A stretch of DNA of 53,463 bases. Origin: Arsenophonus fragariae. Its GTDB lineage: Bacteria > Pseudomonadota > Gammaproteobacteria > Enterobacterales > Enterobacteriaceae. The stretch is from the NCBI GenBank assembly GCA_047291315.1, contig JBDPYZ010000019.1, forward strand, positions 1-53,463, written 5' to 3'. The notes under the pieces are model-generated. The model made no database searches. It was not told the DNA's origin and saw nothing but the letters and a program-made list of their open reading frames with translations. Below, piece after piece: positions 36,146 to 43,469 of this stretch; position 1 is the stretch's first letter; each line of letters begins with the position of its first letter. The position numbers and the translations under genes were made by a program.

Positions 36146-36400
36146 CTACTTTTTTAGCTTATGCCAAAGTATTATAATACTAATCAATGATATAGTGCTT
36201 AGCAGTATAAGGATACCATCCAGCATTCCCCCGTATAAATGTAATTCACTCAATCCCTCATGACCCCATTTGATCACCGAGAATATTCCGTGTGATGTTG
36301 TATCGGTATGAGCAATATGGCCAGCAATCAACTCAAAGACAAATGCTGCACTGATAACTAATAATGTCGTTATTAAAAATTTAATAATGTTAAGTTTCAT
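36146..36400 (-). CDS. Two-helix membrane protein of unknown function
   Basis: 84 aa. Two strong membrane helices (IIKFLITTLLVISAAFVFEL and GILILLSTISLISIIILW) are joined by a periplasmic-looking loop with several His. No family is recognised. It is cotranscribed with early leftward genes; a role in exclusion or host membrane modification is possible but unproven. Confidence 0.68.
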   Translation of the reverse strand: MKLNIIKFLITTLLVISAAFVFELIAGHIAHTDTTSHGIFSVIKWGHEGLSELHLYGGMLDGILILLSTISLISIIILWHKLKK

Positions 36401-36418
36401 GGTTGAACCTCTGGGTAA

Positions 36419-36595
36419 CTACTTCTTAACACAAATCGCTTTGGCGTTAATATCCTTGAAGGTTTCGAATTCCTGTTTAAATTGTGTTGCGGTTATTTGA
36501 CATTGTGTTTCGGTGTCGAACTCCTGTGTATGGACGCTGGCAAAGTCCTTCGATGTGTAGGGACTGGCGTACATGGCTAAGATTAAAATCCACAT
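36419..36595 (-). CDS. Small secreted DUF1482-like protein (58 aa)
   Basis: Starts MWILILAMYASPYTSKDFAS with a short hydrophobic N-terminus, and has two Cys near QCQITATQ and AICVKK. AGGA lies 8 nt upstream of the ATG. It resembles small DUF1482 proteins that sit in the same place in lambdoid early operons. Confidence 0.6.
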   Translation of the reverse strand: MWILILAMYASPYTSKDFASVHTQEFDTETQCQITATQFKQEFETFKDINAKAICVKK

Positions 36596-36609
36596 GATGG
36601 TTTATCCTG

Positions 36610-37188
36610 TTACGGGAAAGGGTTGAATTCAGGGTTTTGTTGCTGAGTATTAATTGATGTATTTATTGGCTTACGTTCATCTTTGTCTTTCAAACTGTTT
36701 AATAGGTTTTTAACTGCCTGAGCGGGTTTATTTTCAACTTTCTCCAAAAGTGTTTGTTCTGTGTTAGCAACAAATGGCATACGGATGTCAAAACTGTAAC
36801 TTTCATTGCCGTTTTTCTTGGTTCTCAGGACTTTCTGTAAAACAAGGCCTACTTTGTTGCCATGAAATTCTGGGGCAACCAGATGATTGTTGTGTGTCAC
36901 GGAGGTTACGTACTGAATTCCGATACATCCCATGATGGCATTAACCATATTCTGACCGAAAGGGTTGACTGTACCGTCATTTTTCTTGCAGCAAATACTC
37001 AGATAGTTAACTTTTCTGCCATCATCTGATTCACCTGAGAATTCAATGAATTCAGCACCATTATCACTGTGGGTCAATTTAGCCTCGGTGATAGTGATGA
37101 TATATGCGCCTGTCTCACTAATAAAACCGCCCTGATAAGCGGTAAGGGCGGATTCTTCTGTATAGGTAAAGATAACGTTGTGGTTCAT
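36610..37188 (-). CDS. Probable phage ssDNA-binding protein (DUF669-like)
   Basis: 192 aa from MNHNVIFTYTEESALTAYQG at 37188. It is an OB-like beta-rich domain (GAYIITITEAKLTHSDNGAE, then FIEFSGESDDGRKVNYLSIC), with a disordered C-terminus ending in NPFP that recalls the SSB tail. It overlaps the exonuclease gene by 4 nt and belongs to the exonuclease-annealase recombination cassette. Confidence 0.7.
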   Translation of the reverse strand: MNHNVIFTYTEESALTAYQGGFISETGAYIITITEAKLTHSDNGAEFIEFSGESDDGRKVNYLSICCKKNDGTVNPFGQNMVNAIMGCIGIQYVTSVTHNNHLVAPEFHGNKVGLVLQKVLRTKKNGNESYSFDIRMPFVANTEQTLLEKVENKPAQAVKNLLNSLKDKDERKPINTSINTQQQNPEFNPFP

Positions 37189-37805
37189 GTGTTGTTTTCC
37201 TTTTGTTGACAAAAGTTTACTCTTTCGATTTCTGCTTTGAGTTTGTTAATAAATGTTTGAACGGTCTGTTCAATTTCGTTAACCAGTTTGTCATCCTTGA
37301 TAATCCGGATTTTATAGTAGGCAAGATTAGGTGGGAGTCTGTCATCATAGCTGATAAAATCGCACCAGTTTCTGCCTGTACACATCATTTGCCCATGCAT
37401 TTGTAACAGATATTCGTACTTGGGTTTACCTGTGATAATGGTTTCGATATGGGTGGTGGTGTTGGGACATTTTATTTCGATAAGTCCATCATCATTAACT
37501 AAACCGTCAGGACTAGCACCGAAGCCTTCGATGGTGGGATGCGGAACAAAACCGGTTTCAGTGACAGTGACATCAAACTCATTGAGGCAGTATCGTTCTC
37601 TGGCTTTAGGCTCAAGAGCGATACCCCGTTCAATGGCATTATTGGTTTTTATTTCTTCCCTTTGTCCGGTAAGGGTTTCACAGACTAACTGCATGAGGTA
37701 GTTTCGTTGTGTTGTTCCCTTGCCTTTGGATAACACTTTGTGTAAATTGCTGGCGGTGACCTTCCCCAGTCTTACCTGAAACCACTCGTCTGTTCTTTGT
37801 TTCAT
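37185..37805 (-). CDS. YqaJ-type recombination exonuclease (lambda Exo family)
   Basis: 206 aa from MKQRTDEWFQVRLGKVTASN; an ATG four codons earlier is also possible. PD-(D/E)xK core: GFGASPDGLV (Asp) and LIEIKCPNT (Glu-x-Lys), with YLLQMHGQMMCTGRNWCDF. It degrades one strand of dsDNA ends 5'-3' to feed an annealase. The annealase frame runs about 130 nt into this gene. Confidence 0.94.
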   Translation of the reverse strand: MKQRTDEWFQVRLGKVTASNLHKVLSKGKGTTQRNYLMQLVCETLTGQREEIKTNNAIERGIALEPKARERYCLNEFDVTVTETGFVPHPTIEGFGASPDGLVNDDGLIEIKCPNTTTHIETIITGKPKYEYLLQMHGQMMCTGRNWCDFISYDDRLPPNLAYYKIRIIKDDKLVNEIEQTVQTFINKLKAEIERVNFCQQKENNT

Positions 37806-38427
37806 GATTAGCCTCATTTTTCATTGCGATGTTGTGATAAATATCCATCTTGTTTTTTTCACCAATGATTTCCGTTTCCTCTGGTGTTAACTGTTGCCAA
37901 TACGATTTCATTGATTCAACCCCGTCTTGTGCCGCCGTTTTTAATTCCTTGATTAACTGCTCATAATGGGTTTTTTGCTGTGCTTTTTCTTTCTGTATCA
38001 CAATTTTTTCTGGTTCAGGCAAATCTTCACCCGCATAGATGTAAAACCCTAGTCCAAACATCGAAATGGCTTTCGTCAAACAGCGCATGAGGGTTTTATT
38101 GATGTCAACCGAGTTAGGATTAGAAATGGCCTGATTTCTGTAATCCATAATGGGCAGCCACATTTTGCGGGAAAATTCGTTATCACTCTGTTTGATTGTG
38201 AGCGTTAATGACACCATGGCACTGCCATCATTGTTATAGCTGACGTCATCAATGACATAATAGGATTCTGGGTAGTGCGCCATTAATACGCCCCACGCCC
38301 AAGCCCATGAAAGATAAGAGCGGCCGTTTTTCTTTTCTATCTTTTCGTTAACGTTAATTGCAGAAAGCGTTTCCCAAACTTGTTGTTGAAAACTTTTTTC
38401 TTTTTCGGTATGCTCTGCGCCGCTCAT
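37678..38427 (-). CDS. DUF1071 single-strand annealing protein (Sak-like)
   Basis: 249 aa. The conserved block runs YLSWAWAWGVLMAHYPES, then LPIMDYRNQAISNPNSVDIN and KTLMRCLTKAISMFGLGFYI, ending YAGEDLP, as in RAD52-like phage annealases. It partners the exonuclease and ssDNA-binding genes downstream. The last 40-odd residues are encoded in the overlap with the exonuclease N-terminus and are low in family character, so the original stop was probably lost. The first codon overlaps the next upstream gene by 4 nt. Confidence 0.88.
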   Translation of the reverse strand: MSGAEHTEKEKSFQQQVWETLSAINVNEKIEKKNGRSYLSWAWAWGVLMAHYPESYYVIDDVSYNNDGSAMVSLTLTIKQSDNEFSRKMWLPIMDYRNQAISNPNSVDINKTLMRCLTKAISMFGLGFYIYAGEDLPEPEKIVIQKEKAQQKTHYEQLIKELKTAAQDGVESMKSYWQQLTPEETEIIGEKNKMDIYHNIAMKNEANHETKNRRVVSGKTGEGHRQQFTQSVIQRQGNNTTKLPHAVSL

Positions 38428-38672
38428 AGATATTTCCTCTTAGGTGCTTGAAGAGCTTCGTACAGATGTATGTGCTCACTTTTGAAATGGCTAAACATTG
38501 CCTTCCAGATATCGTCCCAATCCTCATTATTGAGTTTCTTCATGACTGAGGAAGGAAGGCAGTCATAGACAGGCTGTACAAGCTCGTTGATTTGTTCATC
38601 CAGCCTGTCTTCCCAATAAGCAACTTCTTGTTGTTGTTCGTACCAGTAATCTTGCATTGCGTAAGGATTCAT
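38424..38672 (-). CDS. Small acidic phage protein of unknown function
   Basis: 82 aa, rich in Tyr, Trp, Glu and Asp (MNPYAMQDYWYEQQQEVAYW). AGGAGG precedes the ATG. The 4-nt overlap with the annealase gene suggests a recombination-cassette accessory. No family is recognised. Confidence 0.65.
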   Translation of the reverse strand: MNPYAMQDYWYEQQQEVAYWEDRLDEQINELVQPVYDCLPSSVMKKLNNEDWDDIWKAMFSHFKSEHIHLYEALQAPKRKYL

Positions 38673-38680
38673 GTGGCCTC

Positions 38681-38815
38681 CTATCTTGCTAACAGTAAAA
38701 CGAGGCTTGCCAACAAAATTATTAGCAAGGTGGGGATAATTTTTAGGGCTCCTTTTTTAGAGAAGCTGTCACTATTTAAACGATAGCGAATCTCCTGCTG
38801 TTTAAGCTGGTTCAT
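38681..38815 (-). CDS. Small single-helix membrane protein (44 aa)
   Basis: Begins MNQLKQQEIRYRLNSDSFSK and ends with one membrane helix (IIPTLLIILLASLVLLLA). AAGAGAT lies upstream, and the stop is 8 nt before the next ATG in the same operon. The opposite-strand frame here lacks support. Confidence 0.55.
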   Translation of the reverse strand: MNQLKQQEIRYRLNSDSFSKKGALKIIPTLLIILLASLVLLLAR

Positions 38816-38859
38816 GTTTTTATCTCTTTATTAATTGAAAAGTTAAAAAAGAAGGTTGA

Positions 38860-39567
38860 TTAAGCTGCGATTTCTGGATTTAACAGTTTTGCTAATTTGG
38901 CAAGCCCTTTAGGCGTGATGCGAACCTGTGTTTTAATTTCATTAATGCCATCAGTTCGGGTAATCGTTGTCACTTTGTGTTCAATCAGTCCCTGTTGAAT
39001 TTTATCCTGATAACCAATCCAGGGACTACCCAATCGTCTGTAAATCCATTTATTTTCACTCAGGAAATCAAATAGCTCTTTGGGACGTAGTTGTAGCTGC
39101 TTGGCCGTATCTGTTACACACATAGCACCATCGGATTTAGCGATGCGTTCCAAGGCGGCTACATCCGGTTTCATTTCTGTTATTTTATGAGTGAGTTCTT
39201 TATTGTGTTTCTTTTCCTGTAATAAGTTTTCCAATACAGCAATTTCATCATTAGGATTAAATCCGAGTAATTTCTCTTGCTCTAGCTGTTGCCATCTGTC
39301 GACTAATCTTGCTGTAAATTCAGGGCAGAGTTGAGCAACCACAATGATGCTGTCTCGTTTTCCTTGTTCTCCCTGAAATACATAAACGTCAGTGAAGCGA
39401 TTTGGGCTATTTGATTGTTTATTCTCAACTTTCTCAGATTGAGGAAGTTGAATAATCTCACTCTTAGCCAATGTTTCAATAGTCCGTTTTACGTTATCGT
39501 GACGTTTGTTAACGAGTTCAGCAATTTCTAACGAAGTCATTTGAAGTTTACTAGTGAGTAAGTTCAT
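38860..39567 (-). CDS. Rha-type regulator with KilAC antirepressor domain
   Basis: 235 aa. The N-terminal Rha domain (MTSLEIAELVNKRHDNVKRT and VYVFQGEQGKRDSIIVVAQL) is followed by a coiled coil and a KilAC/ANT C-terminus (SDGAMCVTDTAKQLQLRPKE, WIYRRLGSPWIGYQ, VRITPKGLAKLAKLL). Such proteins act as antirepressors or transcription regulators in temperate phages. It is one of five such genes in this prophage. Confidence 0.92.
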   Translation of the reverse strand: MNLLTSKLQMTSLEIAELVNKRHDNVKRTIETLAKSEIIQLPQSEKVENKQSNSPNRFTDVYVFQGEQGKRDSIIVVAQLCPEFTARLVDRWQQLEQEKLLGFNPNDEIAVLENLLQEKKHNKELTHKITEMKPDVAALERIAKSDGAMCVTDTAKQLQLRPKELFDFLSENKWIYRRLGSPWIGYQDKIQQGLIEHKVTTITRTDGINEIKTQVRITPKGLAKLAKLLNPEIAA

Positions 39568-39603
39568 GTTGGATGCCCTTTAGTTAATGGCGGTTGATAA
39601 TGG

Positions 39604-39702
39604 TTAGATTTCTGAAAGTTTGATGTTTTCAATAAAATAGGTATTAATCGCTAACTTTGCTGCCTGTCTTGAGAGTGTGAGTAGGATGTTGTCTTTGTTC
39701 AT
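39604..39702 (-). CDS. Small ORF between two antirepressor genes (32 aa)
   Basis: MNKDNILLTLSRQAAKLAIN, preceded by a strong AAGGGGG ribosome site and inserted in the leftward operon. Too short to classify. Confidence 0.4.
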   Translation of the reverse strand: MNKDNILLTLSRQAAKLAINTYFIENIKLSEI

Positions 39703-39711
39703 GGTTCCCCC

Positions 39712-40521
39712 TTATGCCACCTGACTATATTTGTCGTGGGTGAATTCACCGTTCCAGTCTTTCTTCATCGGTAGCCTACTCTTTAGGTATTGTCGATATA
39801 GCCATGAAGCCCCATTTTTTAACAGAACGATTTTGTAACACTGACGTTGTCCGAAATCGGTTGTCACAATGTAGGATGATTCGGTTAGATATTTATCTCG
39901 TGCATAAGCATGGACACGCCATAGATGAGACTTGTAGATATCCTTTTCTGCATCGTAGAGAAAATGACGCTCCTGTAGAAAAAGGTTGACTTGATTAATG
40001 TTTACGCCATTAAGCTGTTTGCAAAACTGGACAGGTGACATGCCCACCTGGAACAGGTTTTTCAAACTATCGATTTCGGTTTGCTGTTCTTTATTAACTA
40101 ACGATAAGTGTTGAACCTTTTCGGCCATTTCAGCGGCAAGCCTTAGCGCTTCAGGAAGTGTTTGTGGAATAACATGGGTAGCCGTTTTTGCCTGTCTTTC
40201 ACATTCAATAAAATACAGTCTGGCCTGTTTACCTTTTTCGTTACGTTCAACCATTGAAAGTTCTTTTGCCATATCGAGGGAAATTGCGTATTCTTTAAGC
40301 ATTTGCTGTCTAGAATTCGCGCTCCCCGAAATTGGGGAGCTCAAATTTTCTACAATTATGTAGTCCTGATTTTCAATAAATCCATATTGCTTAATTCTGT
40401 CTTTTATCCATGTGGTAAAATCTTTCCCGATTTCCAAAAACGCATGTAAATCACGTGCATTAACGGTCTGGATTAATGCGCCGTTGATGTTTTTTGTTTC
40501 GATGTTGATTAAATTTGACAT
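39712..40521 (-). CDS. AntA/AntB antirepressor, copy 2
   Basis: 269 aa from MSNLINIETKNINGALIQTV (an ATG five codons upstream is also possible). The AntA/AntB domain is nearly the same as in the copy at 35320-36054, including NARDLHAFLEIGKDF and SLDMAKELSMVERNEKGKQA. The DNA is also closely similar over the first 80 bp and over the SLDMAKEL region. The C-terminal half is different (SPVQFCKQLNGVNINQVNLF onward). This pattern of shared head and different tail points to recombination between antirepressor genes. Confidence 0.9.
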   Translation of the reverse strand: MSNLINIETKNINGALIQTVNARDLHAFLEIGKDFTTWIKDRIKQYGFIENQDYIIVENLSSPISGSANSRQQMLKEYAISLDMAKELSMVERNEKGKQARLYFIECERQAKTATHVIPQTLPEALRLAAEMAEKVQHLSLVNKEQQTEIDSLKNLFQVGMSPVQFCKQLNGVNINQVNLFLQERHFLYDAEKDIYKSHLWRVHAYARDKYLTESSYIVTTDFGQRQCYKIVLLKNGASWLYRQYLKSRLPMKKDWNGEFTHDKYSQVA

Positions 40522-40584
40522 AAGGATATCCCTCAAAGTTAATTGATTAATGATTGCCCCTGTAAAAAGGGGCGTTAGGATTAT

Positions 40585-41343
40585 TTAGTTACGTTGGAGA
40601 AAATGGGTGAGTTCAGCTTTATGCCAGTTTGATAGCGCACCGTTTAGTATTAGCTGATTATCCTGTGTAGCCTGAGATAACAAAGTTTCAATCTCAGCGA
40701 TAACTTTGTCGGCATTTTCACGTTTGCGGATAATCCGTTTAATCGCTGTTTTTTCTGCATCGGCTATCACACCTTGCAGATGCTCTGTCACCTGCCAGAT
40801 GCCCTCACATTCCGTAGCGATAGAAGGGACTAGCCGTACTTCCATCGGGTAAGGTGAAGGAATGCCAGTAACTTCCCTTAATGCATACCAGATAGCATTA
40901 TTCCATGCGTCCCTGAAACGAAAGTTTTGTGTCATGAGTGCAATGATACGGGCGAGATGTTGGGTATCTTTGTTGCTGAACTTTTCGTGCGCTTCAGGGT
41001 GGTATTTGGGATGCTCATATTTACCTGTTTTGCGAATCGAGGGGAGGACTTCATTAAATACCCAATCCTGAAATTGTTTTGCTTCTGGCTTATTACTACG
41101 GAAAATCACACGATAAAGGTTAGGTTCATTGACAAAAGTTAATTGTTGGTTTCCGCCTTTTGTGGAGGTTACATGTTTTGTAAGCCCTTTATTATCCATT
41201 CGGAAACGTTCAGGACTTGCAACAATAATAGATAAAATTTCACATACATCTTTCAGGCAAAACCAAGGTTCACCGTTGATTATCTGAATACGTACATTAT
41301 GAGTTTCTTGAAAAGAAAAGGAAATAGCTTGTGCGGTAGTCAT
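40585..41343 (-). CDS. Bro-N family antirepressor
   Basis: 252 aa. N-terminal Bro-N domain (VRIQIINGEPWFCLKDVCEI, NEPNLYRVIFRSNKPEAKQF, WVFNEVLPSIRKTGKY) and a helical C-terminus. The leader contains elements complementary to a C4-type RNA encoded just upstream, and CGGAGG stands 7 nt from the ATG. It is probably the main gene under antisense control. Confidence 0.92.
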   Translation of the reverse strand: MTTAQAISFSFQETHNVRIQIINGEPWFCLKDVCEILSIIVASPERFRMDNKGLTKHVTSTKGGNQQLTFVNEPNLYRVIFRSNKPEAKQFQDWVFNEVLPSIRKTGKYEHPKYHPEAHEKFSNKDTQHLARIIALMTQNFRFRDAWNNAIWYALREVTGIPSPYPMEVRLVPSIATECEGIWQVTEHLQGVIADAEKTAIKRIIRKRENADKVIAEIETLLSQATQDNQLILNGALSNWHKAELTHFLQRN

Positions 41344-41358
41344 AATTTGACCTCCGAT

Positions 41359-41441
41359 GGTTAACTTAAATTAATCACTACCTAGAGGTGTCAAACTCGT
41401 TGGTGGTGAACTGAACAGGGTTGACACTACCGGAGTTAACC
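41359..41441 (-). promoter_or_regulatory. Leader of the Bro-N gene with elements complementary to the C4-like RNA
   Basis: Read on the minus strand, an element at 41441-41421 has GGTTAACTC and GTGTCAA. It is complementary to TTGACAC and GAGTTAACC in the upstream RNA. Further down, GTTTGACACC (41396-41387) and AAGTTAACC (41367-41359) repeat the RNA's own sense and end right before the CGGAGG ribosome site. The leader can therefore pair with itself or with the small RNA. Confidence 0.6.
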
Positions 41442-41507
41442 AACCGGCCAGCTTTTCAGCTGCCCTATCCAGCTCACCATTGAAAGGTATAGCTAGATTA
41501 CGACATT

Positions 41508-41587
41508 AAAAAACACGCTCGCGGCGTGTCAGTCTGTCGCGGTTAACTCAGCGGGGTGTCAAACCCGGCACCTGATTTATCAGATGC
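41508..41587 (-). ncRNA. C4-type antisense RNA candidate
   Basis: About 80 nt, close to the size of the P1/P7 C4 immunity RNA. A sigma70 promoter stands just upstream (41594-41623). The RNA carries TTTGACACC (41563-41555) and GAGTTAACC (41549-41541) and ends in a strong terminator: ACACGC/GCGTGT stem around a 5-nt loop, with six T. C4 RNAs block antirepressor expression by pairing with the leader. The architecture and the antirepressor neighbour fit; no covariance search was possible. Confidence 0.75.
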
Positions 41588-41593
41588 AAGTAA

Positions 41594-41623
41594 ACTATAG
41601 CGCATGATTTCTTCTTTCGTCAA
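41594..41623 (-). promoter_or_regulatory. Promoter of the C4-like RNA
   Basis: TTGACG (41623-41618), 18-nt spacer, TATAGT (41599-41594), read on the minus strand. It also overlaps the end of the KilA-N gene region upstream. Confidence 0.7.
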
Positions 41624-41630
41624 TGTTTTA

Positions 41631-42416
41631 TTATGCTGCAATCCCGTTCATCATTACACCTAACAATCTAGGAAACTGGTTATCGTAGAAGTGAGGTTGA
41701 GTCTGACGGGGATTGTTAGGGTCAGTCAGATTTTTACCAAACTGCAATCCTTTTTCTGTCAATGACCAGAACAGTTTTTCCTTATCAGGATGTTTACTAC
41801 TGGGACGCGATTTACGCTCAGCAAGTCCTAGCAGTTGTAGCCGCCGATAACCAGATTGTGCCGTATAGGGTTTGCCATGAAGCAATAAAAGCTCCGTGAA
41901 AGAATGCGTCACTTCACTTGAACCTGTTAAGCTCCCCTCTGGCGCATCAACAGCGTAAGCTGGCAATATATCAGGCATACCAAGGGACGATTGTAGTTTC
42001 TTCATTGCACCAAGTAGACCAGAAGGGGCGATCCGCAGCTCCTGCTTGTAAAAAGCGATCATGGCTAAGCCAGCGTGTACTTTTTCGGTTAGCGGTTGTG
42101 TAGGTGTAGAAATAACTTCACCAAAAGTACGAATTACTTTGAGATGGAAAGCTGCACTAATCCACATGGCGTATGCGTAAACTAGTTCTTTCGCAACGTA
42201 GGTTCCCTGCTCTGTACCTCCTTTAATAACCGATGGGGGAATTCCACCATCGCTCACGAATTGAGCAACTAATTCCTGAGTCTTATCATTGGCAAGCCAA
42301 TATTTAGGTCTGTCTTTTTCCAGTTCGCCAGCGGCTTTATGTAAATCATTAAGACAATAACGCCCGAAAGCGTCTTGACGAACAACGGTATTTTCAATAA
42401 TAACTAATTTAGACAT
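41631..42416 (-). CDS. KilA-N domain regulator
   Basis: 261 aa. KilA-N DNA-binding domain at the N-terminus (RQDAFGRYCLNDLHKAAGEL, GTYVAKELVYAYAMWISAAF), followed by a winged-helix-like C-terminal part (PYTAQSGYRRLQLLGLAERK). It is the antirepressor-type gene closest to the immunity region. It ends 8 nt before the -35 box of the C4-like RNA. Confidence 0.9.
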   Translation of the reverse strand: MSKLVIIENTVVRQDAFGRYCLNDLHKAAGELEKDRPKYWLANDKTQELVAQFVSDGGIPPSVIKGGTEQGTYVAKELVYAYAMWISAAFHLKVIRTFGEVISTPTQPLTEKVHAGLAMIAFYKQELRIAPSGLLGAMKKLQSSLGMPDILPAYAVDAPEGSLTGSSEVTHSFTELLLLHGKPYTAQSGYRRLQLLGLAERKSRPSSKHPDKEKLFWSLTEKGLQFGKNLTDPNNPRQTQPHFYDNQFPRLLGVMMNGIAA

Positions 42417-42518
42417 AAAAATATTTCTCCGTAATTAAACGAATTAAGTTATAAATGTGAAAGATTTTGCAGATTGAGCCCTAAACCCGTTATACTTACC
42501 AAAACAGGAGGATTCGCT

Positions 42519-42824
42519 ATGGGTCAGGTTGCATTTGATACACTACAGGCATCAGAAGAACTAGAAAGTGCTGGTATTTCGAGAGAACAGGCTAGAGCTA
42601 TTTCACTTATCGTACGTAAGTCACATGAGGTTGCTGATGTAGCGACAAAAGCGGATATTGTTGAGGTAAATCGCAATATTGCTGATGTCCGTAAAGACTT
42701 ATCGGCTGAGATAGCACTAGTCCGTAAAGATGTCGAACATATTGCTACTGGACTACTTTTAAAACTTGGTGGTGTAATCGTTGTGACTATTAGTGCGGCA
42801 ACGGCAATACTAAAATTTTTCTAA
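42519..42824 (+). CDS. DUF1640-like coiled-coil membrane protein
   Basis: 101 aa from the ATG at 42519, which has AGGAGG 7 nt upstream. It begins MGQVAFDTLQASEELESAGI and has a central coiled coil (ATKADIVEVNRNIADVRKDL). One C-terminal helix (LLLKLGGVIVVTISAATAIL) completes the DUF1640/CCDC90-like layout. It is on the + strand inside a long leftward operon and is followed immediately by a tRNA 3' fragment, so it looks like a small insertion. Function is unknown. Confidence 0.75.
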   Translation: MGQVAFDTLQASEELESAGISREQARAISLIVRKSHEVADVATKADIVEVNRNIADVRKDLSAEIALVRKDVEHIATGLLLKLGGVIVVTISAATAILKFF

Positions 42825-42828
42825 TCCC

Positions 42829-42862
42829 TGTGTTGCAGGTTCAAATCCTGCACAGCCCGCCA
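42829..42862 (+). tRNA. tRNA 3'-half fragment
   Basis: T-arm GCAGG-TTCAAAT-CCTGC (42835-42851), then ACAGCCC as the 3' acceptor strand, discriminator G and CCA (42860-42862). No D-arm or anticodon arm precedes it; the DUF1640-like gene ends there instead. It is a fragment, not a working tRNA, most likely an attachment-site scar. The isotype is not certain. Confidence 0.75.
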
Positions 42863-43098
42863 ATTTCCCAGTATATCTTCATCAGTCTTAAATTATCTTT
42901 TTTAAGACGCTTATTTTCTTTTGTTAAGCACTGTATAATTTCTTTGAAAGTTTTTGTTTCCATGTCGTCGTCATCACGAATATCAATGCTGCTTAAGTAT
43001 TTCGCATCGCTCAAATTACGACTGCCATTAGTCACCCCAACCAAATTTCCCATATTTGGGTGTTTTGCCGTTACAATGAGTGGATTGTCTAGTTTCAT
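42841..43098 (-). CDS. Early leftward protein of unknown function (85 aa)
   Basis: From MKLDNPLIVTAKHPNMGNLV at 43098 (AGGAGG 10 nt upstream). It has a C-terminal coiled coil (LTKENKRLKKDNLRLMKIYW). The last residues (GGLCRI) and the stop lie inside the tRNA fragment, so the present C-terminus was made by that junction. The leader matches those of the two N genes. Confidence 0.6.
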   Translation of the reverse strand: MKLDNPLIVTAKHPNMGNLVGVTNGSRNLSDAKYLSSIDIRDDDDMETKTFKEIIQCLTKENKRLKKDNLRLMKIYWEIGGLCRI

Positions 43099-43126
43099 GA
43101 TGTATATTCCTCCTAAATACAAATAA

Positions 43127-43275
43127 GTTTTAGTGATGTGTGCTGGGTGCCTCCCAGTGTCCGATTACAGTCATGACGGACGGGTAAATACAATCAAACT
43201 ACTATATCTAGCTAAAAGTTAGATTACTATATAGCGGTGACTGTCCCGCGAGCGCATAGCCGCATTCACACACCC
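43127..43275 (-). repeat. Early-gene leader, copy 3 of a long-range inverted repeat
   Basis: On the minus strand, GGGTGTGTG (43275-43267) can pair across about 115 nt with GCACACATCACTAAAAC (43144-43128) just before the ribosome site. The same pattern precedes both N-like genes. The 43276-43469 stretch beyond it has no start-bearing gene; a 29-codon frame (KPNGNNNTSIVELDENASVI) lacks a start codon. Confidence 0.6.
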
Positions 43276-43469
43276 TGAAACTGACTATGGGTTAAAGTAA
43301 TTTGACACACAAGAGGGTGTTTCCAAGCTTTGAAGGACGGGGAGGATGTCAAATATGGTAATTAAATTCTCGTTGGCATGATAATAACGGATGCGTTTTC
43401 GTCTAACTCGACGATTGAGGTATTGTTATTACCGTTAGGTTTAATTTTTATCTACTGTCAAAATCATTT

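Noticed and set aside
38592..38786. 64-aa plus-strand frame (MFIQPVFPISNFLL)
   Set aside because: It is antisense to two tightly packed minus-strand small genes with good ribosome sites.
42829..42862. Complete tRNA gene
   Set aside because: Only the T-arm and 3' acceptor strand are present; no D-arm, anticodon arm or 5' acceptor strand.
43342..43440. Small peptide gene downstream of N1
   Set aside because: A coding-like minus-strand stretch (IKPNGNNNTSIVELDENA) has a stop just upstream and no start codon; probably a remnant.
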